64,000 bases of DNA from Glaciecola sp. XM2 (GCF_018595715.1 NZ_JAHEOJ010000025.1:287178-351177), one strand, 5' to 3'. Shown: positions 17,601 through 26,872, counted from the stretch's first letter. A program made the numbers and translations. Notes: generated from the sequence alone by a model not told the origin.

Positions 17601-18877
17601 TTGAGATACAATATCTCTGCTTCATTTAGCTTTATCTCAAACTCTTTTTCATAGCTTGAAATAGATCTAAATGCATCTCGCTTATGCAGTTGCATGATGT
17701 TTTCTGGGAACGGCTTCATGTCCAACAGGTTTTTTGATGGGCTATTGGGTAGCACCCGACGCAACATAGATTTAAAACGCTCATTGGCCCATAAAATGTT
17801 GCCATTATCGTCTAGTGCGTAGGCAGCATTTGGATTAACGGTCAACATCGCAACACGTTGTTCTTTGGCTAATGCTAAGCGCCTTGCTTGCTCTTCTTGC
17901 TCATTGTGAGCGCGCACTAACAGTGTAAAACGCGTATGCTTTTGACTTGCAAGCACCTGCTCATCATCTTCTTGCGTGGCTTGGTCTGCGATGATATCCA
18001 CATGCAATGAAGTATATATGACATTTTCATCATCACCAGCAATACGCATTCTAACCGACGCAGCCGCCGCTCCATTTGCTTTAGCAGACGAAAAAGCCTC
18101 TTTCCATGCGTCCATATCATGGTTGTGAATGTGTTTGAGAAAGTCTGCGATTTTAGATGACTCGCTATGGTCGCTATCTTCTTCGATGACGTTTAGTGCG
18201 AGTAAATCATCAAAGCGTTTATCGTGTTTATAGTTATCATTTTGCGTATCGAGGTACACGCGAGCGAAGTTACCGGCGTCAATGAGGTGTGCAAGATGAT
18301 TTCGGTGATCGGCAGTTTTATTGAAGTCCCGCTGTAGCGTGTTTTGGTTGCTTAAAGTCACTATCGTAACGAGATTGTCGTTAATTGAAATAGTTTTGCC
18401 CACTTGCACCGCAAGGTATAAGTTGCTCGACTTAGCGCGCGCCTTAACAGAGCTGTTTCTTTCGCTAAGTCCAGCCTCCAGTGCATCACGCGCAGCGCCT
18501 TCAAAGTTTTCACTAAAGTCACTGTTAATAAGCTTGTCTTTATGGCGTCCAATTTGCTTTGCGGCAACTTCATTGAGGTAGACAATTTTGCCTGCAATAT
18601 TGACGTGGAGTAACCCGCTAGGCAAGTTCTCCACTAAGTCTTGATGATGTTCGCGCGCATCACGCAATTTGTTTAACAGCAGCTTTGATACCAATACCAC
18701 TGCAATTACTAGGGCCGCAATAAGCCCCATCAGGCTATAAAGGCCGATGCTCAAGTTCTCAATACTCTGCTGCTTGAGAAAGCTCTCAAGCGCAAATGAA
18801 GACTTGCTAAATAATAGCAAAACGCACCCCATTACAAAGTAAAAGGTGCGTTGGATAACTGCGAGGCGCATTATCAT
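14627..18877 (-). CDS. Giant PAS-domain coiled-coil protein with HPt-like C-terminus
   Basis: 1416 residues. Two N-terminal hydrophobic segments (about 10-28 and 45-68) anchor it. Four PAS-like domains follow, near 80-180, 345-455, 520-635 and 645-755. A very long Gln/Glu/Ala-rich coiled coil runs from about 760 to 1290. The last ~100 residues resemble an HPt helical bundle: AKKLSKLANNIGSDAL aligns with the usual AHxLKGxAxNxGA. The phospho-accepting His is replaced by Lys1359. No kinase, receiver, GGDEF, EAL or methyl-accepting domain is visible. It may be a sensory scaffold or a positioning protein; function unknown. Confidence 0.85.
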   Translation of the reverse strand: MIMRLAVIQRTFYFVMGCVLLLFSKSSFALESFLKQQSIENLSIGLYSLMGLIAALVIAVVLVSKLLLNKLRDAREHHQDLVENLPSGLLHVNIAGKIVYLNEVAAKQIGRHKDKLINSDFSENFEGAARDALEAGLSERNSSVKARAKSSNLYLAVQVGKTISINDNLVTIVTLSNQNTLQRDFNKTADHRNHLAHLIDAGNFARVYLDTQNDNYKHDKRFDDLLALNVIEEDSDHSESSKIADFLKHIHNHDMDAWKEAFSSAKANGAAAASVRMRIAGDDENVIYTSLHVDIIADQATQEDDEQVLASQKHTRFTLLVRAHNEQEEQARRLALAKEQRVAMLTVNPNAAYALDDNGNILWANERFKSMLRRVLPNSPSKNLLDMKPFPENIMQLHKRDAFRSISSYEKEFEIKLNEAEILYLKLDIASYEVVDRLNGHAKIGMVAVLQDLSQMKQTRSALKHEKDRASKALHSLSAREDELDVTSRKLADTTEQLNHTTERLTYTTKELTQSKERLQNLLDLSPVAIATINSDDKIISANRVMLERFKYNEKELKKGNIYKLFSDPAEAGTTAKVLNKKGRLHDFHVKIKGKDNHIYPGELTAELIDEENQEYLVWIIDRSDEQFQRDKFESVLQHSDMAMAIMDTSGFSKVNQAACTLFGAEDEEDLFGIYPFASQFNISHKEADTLEKALEQLKSSRQVLSMPWTHKVGDRLIPCAVTYVPIFKDQAFDSILCVWRDERAIDAAEKAQTHAIEQRKEAESVLQEKQALLKQSEQALAQRSEALESTEQALLQAQEDLSHTQAEFSQLQESYEDTSQKLHALEQAFEDSRVKLHDAEHLNAELSSQYEQASEQVAELTQQQATLKAALEQSEANCQQAQQALDATKENVDNLAQQKSSQESQVQDLANEVAQAKQALEDKQSELAQLNERLDTLNLELQTSTEGAQALQEQLASEREARQNIELERQQAEQKCEQAQQALDETKTQQQRLQEELAALEDKATQEQSDIQAHQSQLSFVLEARLKELADAQSELAQAKADLEKEQQEKEQHLASLDALNDQMSSIQANINEQQKMLSNSDEQWRAQCEQIEAQKAQLEASLKANEEQNRALDEELDEKRKALDEVTTQAKSAQAKESELQQALSEAQQKIQEYEQSIAVKEQQEQAQIEQMLAQQRSLEDKESTIIEQAISKQKALAEKLAAVEQEYADSKQNLEQQNNNQSLLSEKLQALEASLAQSQQELANKVEALSTVQEELAASKQNFEAQEKALLAEHHKALEEQVKSVSSFARPHIAKLFMPARPGLWFDLVEYLKAHPLDGSLPDTLNGIIEQLESHISDMEKAIADNDESAIKGGAKKLSKLANNIGSDALKQLIQSIVDDCENGMVDNISIRWPATKNGLQMTMRVVYSHLAA

Positions 18878-19184
18878 ATGTAATTAGTCCGTTAACGACA
18901 GGGTTGACGTATCTTAGAATATCGACTTAAAACGAAGTTGCTATAGTTTTATTCGCAAATTAGTATATTTGAGCATACCTAAGCATGCGTTCAACACCCC
19001 TCAAATAAAACATTAAAACAAGCCTACACGTAACAAAGCTATGTTTAGAACGTTGGGCATAGACATACTTTTTTTACTCTAGATTATGAGAAGACTAAGC
19101 ATGCTAGGAAAGCAACGCTTTGATAATGAACTGGCAATAAAAAAGGCATCAAACGATGCCTTTTTTTGAATAAACTTTACTCGA
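18878..19184. other. Intergenic region
   Basis: About 300 bases with no gene. It contains the leader of the PAS/coiled-coil gene on the minus strand and the terminator of the PEP-CTERM gene at 19138-19167. Nothing else was recognised. Confidence 0.5.
19138..19167 (-). terminator. Terminator of the PEP-CTERM gene
   Basis: AAAAAAGGCATC / GATGCCTTTTTT with loop AAAC. T tracts on both strands make it usable in both directions. Confidence 0.85.
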
Positions 19185-19862
19185 TTACTTGCGCTTAGCA
19201 AACACTCTTAACGCAAATATCACCATGGCAAGCAGCGCGACACTAGAGGGCGCAGGCACTTTTGTAAGACTGACATTATCGATGTATCCGCCAATCGTGT
19301 TAGCACTACCTTGTGCACCGAAGCCAACTAACATGTCAACTGCCGTGGCTTGGAATACAAACGAATACTGCACCCACCCTTTGTTAGCCGCTATCATTTC
19401 ACCCAACTTACCTGGGTTTGATGTTACGTCTGGCTCATCGCCAGCATATGCAAAGATGGCATTGGTGTTAGTGTCAGATGTTCTTGGAGAATACCAAACG
19501 CTCAATTCATAAAAGGCGTTAACGGTTAAACCTTCAACAAGTTGTGCCATTAGAGTATTTGTAGTGACGCCGCTAGCACCACCGTTACCGTTGTGAGAAT
19601 CGAGCTCCACTTTATAATCAAGGTCTTGGGCATCAATAGTACCTGTACCATTGGCCTGTATTTCAATGCCTGCGCCTGAAATCGTTGTCCAATCGGTAGT
19701 GTTGCCGTCGCCATCATCCAGAGATTGGTAAACTTCCCAACCACTTTCGTTTAAGTCGTTGCCGAGTTCAAAACTACCATTGGTAATTAAGTTTGCTGAT
19801 GCACTGAAAGATGCACTAGCGATCAAAGCTGTTGATAATAAAGCGCGATATAAATTTTTCAT
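19185..19862 (-). CDS. PEP-CTERM-type exported protein
   Basis: 225 residues from the ATG at 19862, with GGAA upstream; a start 22 codons earlier would mask the signal peptide (MKNLYRALLSTALIASASFS). The mature part begins LITNGSFELG, as in carbohydrate-binding-like or DUF642-like beta-sandwich domains of surface proteins. The C-terminus has the layout of an exosortase target: VPAPSS, a hydrophobic helix (VALLAMVIFALRVF), then a basic AKRK tail. The motif reads PAPSS rather than PEP. By family knowledge such proteins need an exosortase, which is not in this window. A single-gene unit with its own terminator. Confidence 0.85.
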   Translation of the reverse strand: MKNLYRALLSTALIASASFSASANLITNGSFELGNDLNESGWEVYQSLDDGDGNTTDWTTISGAGIEIQANGTGTIDAQDLDYKVELDSHNGNGGASGVTTNTLMAQLVEGLTVNAFYELSVWYSPRTSDTNTNAIFAYAGDEPDVTSNPGKLGEMIAANKGWVQYSFVFQATAVDMLVGFGAQGSANTIGGYIDNVSLTKVPAPSSVALLAMVIFALRVFAKRK

Positions 19863-20129
19863 TGATACATTTCCGTTTTGGTGGTTTCGCATTATCGAAT
19901 ATTTGGGGTAAAGCAGGAAATGTGCCATATAAAAATATCAAGAAAAATCAGAACCTTAGTCGTATTGGGTTTTATTTTTCAAGAAGGTTGTAAAATTTTT
20001 CGACATAAACCTTTGTGAAGCTTACACCTCCATATTCATGAGCACATCTCATCTATTGAACCACTACCTAACATAGTTTAGTCTTTTGTCTCATATTTGC
20101 CGCAAATAACAACAATAAGGGCTAACCCC

Positions 20130-22169
20130 ATGTCCATGTATTTTAAAGCGAGTCATCGCTTACCCACTTTTATACTCATGCTGACCATCATCAGTTTTCA
20201 AACTGTTGCGCAAGCGCCATCAAAGCGAGGCATGGTACCTATCGACTATTTTGACTTTGTATTTGTAGGTAGCCCCTCGATATCCCCTGATGGCAGCAAA
20301 ATCATCTTTGCTAAAACCAGCGTCAATGATGACGCCAGTGGCCGCCACTCTCACCTTTATCTAATTGAGAGGAATCAGCCGCCTCGTCGATTCACTCAAG
20401 GCGACAAAGACCGTTCTGCAAAATGGTCGCCGGACGGAAAAAGCATTGCGTTCGTCAGAAGTGTCGACGATACCCCTCAGGTGTTTATCATCCCAGCAAA
20501 TGGTGGTGAAGCAACTCAGATCACTGAGCTTGAAGACTTCATGACAGAGCTCCAATGGCTACCAGATAATCAAGGTCTACTGCTTAGTTTGGAAGGCGAG
20601 CAAGTGGAAGGTGAGCAGGCAACAGACAAAAGCGACACGACTGACGAGGAAGCTACCCGCGCTGAGCCAGATATTGTGGTTGTGCAGCACGCACGTTACA
20701 TGGCTAATAGCTTAGGCTTCCTCAACGATAAACGTATACATTTGCACACATTAGACATACCGAGTAAAACCCTCACGCAAATAACCCGCTCAGAAGATTA
20801 TAACGTTCGTTCACCACAAGTGTCACCGGATGGAAAATACGTATTCTATAGCGCGAACAAAACAGGCACAGAATTCAACGGCAGTGCTATTAGCGATATT
20901 TATAAAGTAGAGTTAGCCACAAAAACCACTACGCGAGTCACTGAGCATCCTCACGCTGAATATCAATCGGCTATATCCCATGACGGCAAGCGCATTGCTT
21001 ATTTGCACAACGAAGCAGAATATACTCAAACTGATTTATGGCTGATGGACAGCGACGGCAAAGACGCCAAAAACCTTACTAAAGATTTTGATCGTAATGC
21101 CACTCGAGCAGCATGGAGCCCAAGTAACAAAGCACTTTACTTTATTGCCAGCGACCATGGCGCTGAGCGCATTTTTTCAGTAAATACTGAAGGTGGCACC
21201 GTAAACGCTCTGCTGGAAGTGGATAAAACCCAAAGTAGTCTTACGCTTTCACCCGCCGGGGACTATGCGGTGTTTGCCATGGAAAGCTCAACTGAGCTTC
21301 CCGAACTCTATCGATATGACTTTGAAACCCAAAACCTGACTCAACTCACCCAGTTTAACCAAGACGTGTTGGCGCGTTTACATTTGTCTGAAGCCAAAAG
21401 CGTATGGTTTAAAAACGACAAAGGCATGAATGTACAAGGGTTCTTACATTTACCTGTTGGCTATGAAAAAGGCGAATCCTACCCCTTGGTGCTGAATATC
21501 AAAGGCGGTCCTGGCGGAATGTGGGGGCACCGCTGGTTTCATGAAAATCAAATGTACGCAGCAAAAGGCTATGGCGTTGCCTATGTGAACTATCGCGGCA
21601 GCAGCGGTTATGGATTTGACCATGCAAACGCCGTTCGCCTCGATTATGGCGGCGCAGATTATCAAGACAACATGCAGTTTTTAGAGCATGTCATCGCACA
21701 GAACGACTGGATTGACGTCGACCAGCTATTTATTACCGGAGGAAGCCATGGCGGCTTTTTGAGCAACTGGATCACTACCCAAACATCACAATTTAAAGCA
21801 GCCGTTACTCAGCGCAGTGTTAGCTCATGGATATCTGCGGCCGGCACACAACAATACACCCCCTATCAAATGCGCAGCGAGTTTGGCGGCAGTTTATGGG
21901 AAAATTTTGACTACTATTGGGACCGCTCACCTTTACAGTTTGCCGATAAAGTTACTACCCCTACCTTAATCATCCACAGCGATGGTGACACCATCACCCC
22001 TATTGGTCAGGGGCAAGAATGGTTTTACGCACTAAAAGCTAACGACGTACCCACCGAAATGGTGATATTCAAAGGCGAAAACCATAACCTTTCACGCACA
22101 GGCACACCAACCAACCTCGTGGAGCGATTAGAGCGGATTTTAGAATGGTTTGAACGTTATTCAAAGTAG
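20130..22169 (+). CDS. S9-family serine peptidase (prolyl oligopeptidase type), exported
   Basis: 679 residues from the ATG at 20130 (AAGGG upstream; a second ATG lies two codons later). An N-terminal signal segment ends near TVAQA. Residues about 40-400 form a WD40-like beta-propeller with repeated SPDG-type motifs. The C-terminal alpha/beta-hydrolase has GGSHGG with nucleophile Ser539, SDGD with the acid, and ENHNLSRTG with the His. This arrangement is that of acylaminoacyl- or dipeptidyl-peptidases, which free short peptides or dipeptides. Probably periplasmic, in peptide scavenging. The next gene follows in the same direction but has its own promoter. Confidence 0.92.
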   Translation: MSMYFKASHRLPTFILMLTIISFQTVAQAPSKRGMVPIDYFDFVFVGSPSISPDGSKIIFAKTSVNDDASGRHSHLYLIERNQPPRRFTQGDKDRSAKWSPDGKSIAFVRSVDDTPQVFIIPANGGEATQITELEDFMTELQWLPDNQGLLLSLEGEQVEGEQATDKSDTTDEEATRAEPDIVVVQHARYMANSLGFLNDKRIHLHTLDIPSKTLTQITRSEDYNVRSPQVSPDGKYVFYSANKTGTEFNGSAISDIYKVELATKTTTRVTEHPHAEYQSAISHDGKRIAYLHNEAEYTQTDLWLMDSDGKDAKNLTKDFDRNATRAAWSPSNKALYFIASDHGAERIFSVNTEGGTVNALLEVDKTQSSLTLSPAGDYAVFAMESSTELPELYRYDFETQNLTQLTQFNQDVLARLHLSEAKSVWFKNDKGMNVQGFLHLPVGYEKGESYPLVLNIKGGPGGMWGHRWFHENQMYAAKGYGVAYVNYRGSSGYGFDHANAVRLDYGGADYQDNMQFLEHVIAQNDWIDVDQLFITGGSHGGFLSNWITTQTSQFKAAVTQRSVSSWISAAGTQQYTPYQMRSEFGGSLWENFDYYWDRSPLQFADKVTTPTLIIHSDGDTITPIGQGQEWFYALKANDVPTEMVIFKGENHNLSRTGTPTNLVERLERILEWFERYSK

Positions 22170-22190
22170 CAGTGTGGTGGGTAAATCCCC

Positions 22191-22196
22191 TATAAT
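22191..22196 (+). promoter_or_regulatory. -10 element of the TonB-dependent receptor gene
   Basis: Perfect TATAAT, with a weak -35. The expected transcription start is about 22202-22204, which lies downstream of the TTG at 22199 and so argues against that codon as the translation start. Confidence 0.55.
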
Positions 22197-22225
22197 GCTT
22201 GCCTGTGTTACAAGAGGGTAAGCAT

Positions 22226-24265
22226 ATTAAAGCAACATCGCTAGCGAAATTGATGGCATCTGTATTTTGTTTGGCAGCGGCCTCACCTGCTATATGGGCT
22301 ATGGCGGACGAAAAAGACAAAAATGTTCAGCACAGCGATAAAGCCGAACATAAAGATGAACACGACCATCACGATGAAGAGCACGGGCATGGCGCCGAAC
22401 GGATTTTAGTACAAGCCACGCGCTTAGGGCGTATTGTTAACGATGCACCGATTCGGGTGGAGCTAATCAACCGCGAAGAGATCCAAGAGAAGGCGGTGAT
22501 GCGCCCGGGTAACATCTCAATGTTAGTTGCAGAAACCGGCGGCGTACGCGTACAAACCACCTCTCCGGCCCTTGGCAGCGCCAATATACGCTTGCAAGGA
22601 TTATACGGTCGCTACACTCAACTTTTAAGCGATGGATTACCGCTCTATGGCAGCCAAGCCCCCTCCATTGGGCTACTGCAAATTCCGCCTACCGACCTTG
22701 CCCATGTTGAAATTATAAAGGGCTCTGCATCGTCTTTGTATGGCGGAGCTGCGCTTGGTGGCGTGATCAATTTGATTTCTCGCCAACCCGGTGACCAATT
22801 AGAAGGTGAAGCATTGCTCAATCTTACCTCTCGAGACGGACAAGATTTCACAACTTATATCGCTGCGCCATTAGATGATAGATTTAGCGGATCAATTACT
22901 GCAGGGGCGCATCATCAAAGTGAACAAGATTTTGATAATGACGGTTGGATTGATATGGCCGGATATGAGCGTTTAACTGCGCGCCCAAGACTCTTTTTTA
23001 ATGGTGAAAATGGCGAAACGCTTTATGCCACTGTGGGCGTTATGAGCGAGCAGCGCACCGGCGGCACTCGCAGCGCACTGACGTTGCCAAGCGGAGCGCC
23101 GTTTGCACAAAACCAAGATACACAGCGCGTTGACGCAGGGCTCGTATTTAACCGTCCAGTTAAAGATACCTTAAATTTGAACGTACGCGCGTCTGCTATG
23201 GTGCAAGACCATGACCACCTATTTGGTACCCTTGAAGAAAACGATACCCATGAAAGCTATCTGCTCGAAAGCAGTATTGCCGGCTATTCACAGCAGACTG
23301 ATTGGGTTGTAGGCCTTGCTTTTCAGTCAGACACCTACGATTCAGATACCTTCCCCGCATTTAACTATCAATATGATGTGCCGGGCATATTTTCGCAGGT
23401 AGACTACACCATCAACGATACTCTACTGACATCAGTAAGTGCTCGTTTAGATGATCACAGCGAATATGGTACACAATTTAACCCGCGAGTCTCGTTACTG
23501 TACCGGCCAGGAGAATGGACCGTGAGAGGCTCGTATGGCCGCGGCTATTTTGCTTCAAGTCCTTTTGTTGAAGAAATTGAAGAGGCCGGGCTCTCGCGTC
23601 TTGCGCCCTTACAAAACTTACAAGAAGAACGCGCACAAACCGCCTCCATCGACATTGGGTACTCATCTGACAGCATTCAAACCAGTTTGACTTTGTTTGG
23701 CTCAAACGTAGATGGCGTAACCGAGCTTACGCCCTTTTCATCTTTGAACAACGGCGTATTAGATCGCGTGCGCTTAGTCAACGCCCTAGAAGAAACCCGC
23801 ATTCGCGGCTCTGAATTGCTCATGCGGTATTATTGGAATGACTTTAAGTTCACCGGCAGCTATTTGTACATCGATTCGAGTCAACAAAGCGTGAATGATA
23901 TTGTGCGCAGTGAGATTGCGCTCACACCTCGTCATTCTGCAGGTTTTGTTGCTATGTGGGAGCAGCACGGCAATGGCAGAGTGGGCTTTGAAGCTTATTA
24001 CACCGGCACTCAGCAGCTTGAAAACAATCCCTACCGCGATAGGAGCGACGCCTATTGGCATCTTGGGCTAATGGCTGAAATCACGCTTGGCAAAATCAGT
24101 TATTTCATTAACTTTGAGAACCTACTGGATATTCGCCAAACCAAAGAGGATTCATTGCTACTGCCCGCGCGCGGTCCAAGCGGGCGCTGGACTACCGACA
24201 TTTGGTCTCGTAACGATGGCTTTATTGTGAATGCTGGCATACGAGTGCAATTCGACGGCCATTAA
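22226..24265 (+). CDS. TonB-dependent outer-membrane receptor with His-rich N-terminus
   Basis: 679 residues if started at ATT (22226). AGAGGGT lies six bases upstream and the product begins with a good signal peptide (KATSLAKLMASVFCLAAASP). In-frame alternatives are TTG 22199, GTG 22205 and ATG 22253. Mature residues 36-56 hold seven histidines, followed by a TonB-box-like ILVQATR, a plug domain (about 70-190) with GLYGRYTQLLSDG and SSLYGGAALGGVINLI, and a 22-strand-type barrel ending in aromatic-rich strands. Receptors with such His stretches often take up zinc or other metals, but no Zur or Fur box was found, so the substrate stays open. Confidence 0.9.
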   Translation: MKATSLAKLMASVFCLAAASPAIWAMADEKDKNVQHSDKAEHKDEHDHHDEEHGHGAERILVQATRLGRIVNDAPIRVELINREEIQEKAVMRPGNISMLVAETGGVRVQTTSPALGSANIRLQGLYGRYTQLLSDGLPLYGSQAPSIGLLQIPPTDLAHVEIIKGSASSLYGGAALGGVINLISRQPGDQLEGEALLNLTSRDGQDFTTYIAAPLDDRFSGSITAGAHHQSEQDFDNDGWIDMAGYERLTARPRLFFNGENGETLYATVGVMSEQRTGGTRSALTLPSGAPFAQNQDTQRVDAGLVFNRPVKDTLNLNVRASAMVQDHDHLFGTLEENDTHESYLLESSIAGYSQQTDWVVGLAFQSDTYDSDTFPAFNYQYDVPGIFSQVDYTINDTLLTSVSARLDDHSEYGTQFNPRVSLLYRPGEWTVRGSYGRGYFASSPFVEEIEEAGLSRLAPLQNLQEERAQTASIDIGYSSDSIQTSLTLFGSNVDGVTELTPFSSLNNGVLDRVRLVNALEETRIRGSELLMRYYWNDFKFTGSYLYIDSSQQSVNDIVRSEIALTPRHSAGFVAMWEQHGNGRVGFEAYYTGTQQLENNPYRDRSDAYWHLGLMAEITLGKISYFINFENLLDIRQTKEDSLLLPARGPSGRWTTDIWSRNDGFIVNAGIRVQFDGH

Positions 24266-24292
24266 GCGCCACCCGTCAAAAACTGAATAGGC

Positions 24293-25882
24293 TTACTCTT
24301 GTTTATAGGGTAAGCCTGCAAAGTTGCTCAGCTTATCCTTCAAGCGTTGAGAGAAACTTACAAAGCTGATCATAGCGCCAACGTCTTCTCGGCTTTTATC
24401 TGCTAGCATCAGCAACAGCGCTTTACTGAAGCGATTGATCTCTTGCTGCAAGGCCTTCTCTTTGTTTTTAAGGGTTACCGAAACGCCATCTTGCTGTTGC
24501 GCGCTATCGGCCAAAATCTGCTCAAAAACCTCTAAAGTGTGAATCGCTAACCCTCTGATTAAAATAACTAAATCACTATTTAACTCAATATATCTTTCAT
24601 TGATAACGCGCTTCGCTTGGAACAAATCTTTAATTGAATCGTGGATTTGAAATAGATAGTCAAAGCGATTAATCAGTGCGACTAGCTCCTTTGAGTCCGC
24701 TTCTTTATTAATAATATTCACTTCGCTAGCAAAGTAATGTAAATATTGACCCTTAAGAAACTCCACATAGGCGATACGCTTTTCTGCTGCCTCAAAAATC
24801 CCCTTATAGTTTGTCTCTACACTAAGCGTCACGGCATTGTAGTTTTCTTTGATAAATCCAAATAGCGCAACACTGTTGGCATCTAGCTGCGGCTTTACTG
24901 TCGTAATATCATCATCGTCATTAGATACAGGTAAATCAATACGCTCAAAATCCATTTTCCCTTCACCAAACAACTTATCGACAAAGCGCACAAAGGGGTT
25001 GATTAGGGCGGTAAAGAGCAAACTCGCGCCAACATTGAAGATAAGGTGAATGTTGGCTAATGCGATAGCCGGATAGTCGTCAAATTCACTTAGTCTATGT
25101 CCAAAAATGAACAGCAATGGCAAAAATATTAGCACCCCTAGGGTGTTAAATAGAAAATGGCTAAAAGCGGCTTTTTTTGCCGCAACATCCATGTTTATCA
25201 CCGCCAAAAACGCCGTGCTCGTGGTGCCAATGTTAGCCCCTAAAATTAACGGCACTGCATTTTCAAGACCCAATATGCCCTGCTGAGTAAATATGATGGC
25301 CAAGCCCGTGGTGACAGAGCTCGATTGGACTAAGGCGGTGAATATACACCCTAATAAAATCGCATATAACGGATTTTGTGGTTCGGTTAGAATATCTACC
25401 AATACCTGATTACTTTGCAATGGCTCTAGGGTGGTTGAAATAAGGTTTAAGCTAAAAAATACAAAGCCAAAATAAAACACAGCCTTGCCAAAAATGGACG
25501 CTTTGTTGCGCATTAAGGTCATTACAAAACCGATAATAATAAATATAGGTGCGTAATGAGTTAGCTTAAAGGCAACCAGTTGCGCGGTAATGGTAGTCCC
25601 GATATTACTTCCAAAAATAATACCCACACTGTTTTTAAACGACAAAACACCGGCATTAACCAAACTAATTGCGATGACTGAGGTTGCCGAACTCGACTGA
25701 ATGAACATGGTAACAACCGCACCAATGAGCACGCCAAATATTGGCCAGTTAGTCGCCGAGCTCAGAAAATGCCGAAAACGCTCACCGGAGAGTCTTTCGA
25801 TTTCTTTTGAAAAGTTATCTAGGCCAAATACAAACAGAATAATAGCCGTGACACCGGTCATAATCAGTTGTAATAGTTCCAA
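24293..25882 (-). CDS. Na/Pi cotransporter family protein with PhoU-like tail
   Basis: 529 residues. The membrane part (about 1-310) carries the inverted-repeat signature of NptA/YjbB-type symporters: QSSSATS in the first half and QSSSVTT in the second, each followed by GxNIGTT. Residues about 340-525 form a helical PhoU-like domain, typical of bacterial members such as YjbB. Likely moves phosphate with sodium across the inner membrane; direction (uptake or efflux) is not decidable from sequence. It ends 27 bases from the convergent receptor gene. Confidence 0.92.
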   Translation of the reverse strand: MELLQLIMTGVTAIILFVFGLDNFSKEIERLSGERFRHFLSSATNWPIFGVLIGAVVTMFIQSSSATSVIAISLVNAGVLSFKNSVGIIFGSNIGTTITAQLVAFKLTHYAPIFIIIGFVMTLMRNKASIFGKAVFYFGFVFFSLNLISTTLEPLQSNQVLVDILTEPQNPLYAILLGCIFTALVQSSSVTTGLAIIFTQQGILGLENAVPLILGANIGTTSTAFLAVINMDVAAKKAAFSHFLFNTLGVLIFLPLLFIFGHRLSEFDDYPAIALANIHLIFNVGASLLFTALINPFVRFVDKLFGEGKMDFERIDLPVSNDDDDITTVKPQLDANSVALFGFIKENYNAVTLSVETNYKGIFEAAEKRIAYVEFLKGQYLHYFASEVNIINKEADSKELVALINRFDYLFQIHDSIKDLFQAKRVINERYIELNSDLVILIRGLAIHTLEVFEQILADSAQQQDGVSVTLKNKEKALQQEINRFSKALLLMLADKSREDVGAMISFVSFSQRLKDKLSNFAGLPYKQE

Positions 25883-26081
25883 GGGAGCTCCTCATATTCA
25901 AAGCGCGTTTATAGTGTCGTTATACCCGCAAAATACTCGTATCAATGTCTTGCAGCCACCACAAAACACTGTTTTTATTATATAAATATAGCAGATATGA
26001 TGTTTTTAACCTTAGGTTCTTAGTCGCATATCCACCGCCTAGGGGAGAAGCGTCACCGGGAGAGCAAAGAAAAATCTGCTG

Positions 26082-26111
26082 TTAAGACATAAAGGCTTGC
26101 GGCAATATACT
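26082..26111 (+). promoter_or_regulatory. Possible promoter of the lipoprotein gene
   Basis: TTAAGA (26082-26087) and TATACT (26106-26111) with an 18-base spacer, about 70 bases before the gene. Confidence 0.35.
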
Positions 26112-26179
26112 GGGCACTTGGCGATGTTTACGCTATTGAGGTCTGTGCACCACATAAAATAGCAAAGGATTGAAAGGCG

Positions 26180-26866
26180 ATGACCCATATTCTCTCAAGC
26201 ATATCGCGTATAAAAAAATACCTAGCGATAGTTGTCATGCTCGCATTACTCAGTTCATGCAAAATGACACCTTCACATGAAACGAGTATTCCCTACGATC
26301 TTATCAACACGCGGCTAATTTTTTGGAGCGAGCAACGTCAGTCCGACCTTGCCTCTCTCACCCATACCATTCGACTGTCTCGAGATGAATCATTTAGTCT
26401 ATACCTGCAAAAAAATGATGGGGAGCGTATTAATATAGTGGTCTCTGATGGTCCCTCTGCCCTAGGCATTATACTTCCTAAAATGGACGTAGAAGAGGCA
26501 AAAGCGTGGCAGCTCAAAGTGACACAACCACAATGGATGGTGCGGGTGTACCCTAATCTGTCAATTGAGCTACCTAGCACACAAGTGCGCTATCAAAGAC
26601 TATTTGGGGTACTTAAAGATATAAACGAAATCACGCAACGCACAAGCCCTTTTCCTGATTGGTACACACAAGACATCAACCAACTGTGGATATCTTTTTC
26701 ACACAAGGCATTTGTCTCCTACGCATATCAGCAGCGCCAACACGTTCATCACACCGACGACGGTAAGCTCATCAGGCTGACTTATGACCCAGCACTATTT
26801 GAAGAAAACGGGCTGCTTACCTTTTCTTCCATGCCCGACAGCATTATTGGGATGCGCGGTTATTAA
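26180..26866 (+). CDS. Unrecognised lipoprotein
   Basis: 228 residues. The N-terminus (basic stretch, hydrophobic core, then LSSC at a typical lipobox) predicts a lipid-anchored envelope protein. The rest has no motif I recognise; it is mixed alpha/beta in look, with several tryptophans. It stands alone and converges with the endonuclease-fold gene, whose stop lies six bases away. Function not assigned. Confidence 0.75.
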   Translation: MTHILSSISRIKKYLAIVVMLALLSSCKMTPSHETSIPYDLINTRLIFWSEQRQSDLASLTHTIRLSRDESFSLYLQKNDGERINIVVSDGPSALGIILPKMDVEEAKAWQLKVTQPQWMVRVYPNLSIELPSTQVRYQRLFGVLKDINEITQRTSPFPDWYTQDINQLWISFSHKAFVSYAYQQRQHVHHTDDGKLIRLTYDPALFEENGLLTFSSMPDSIIGMRGY

Positions 26867-26872
26867 GATTAT

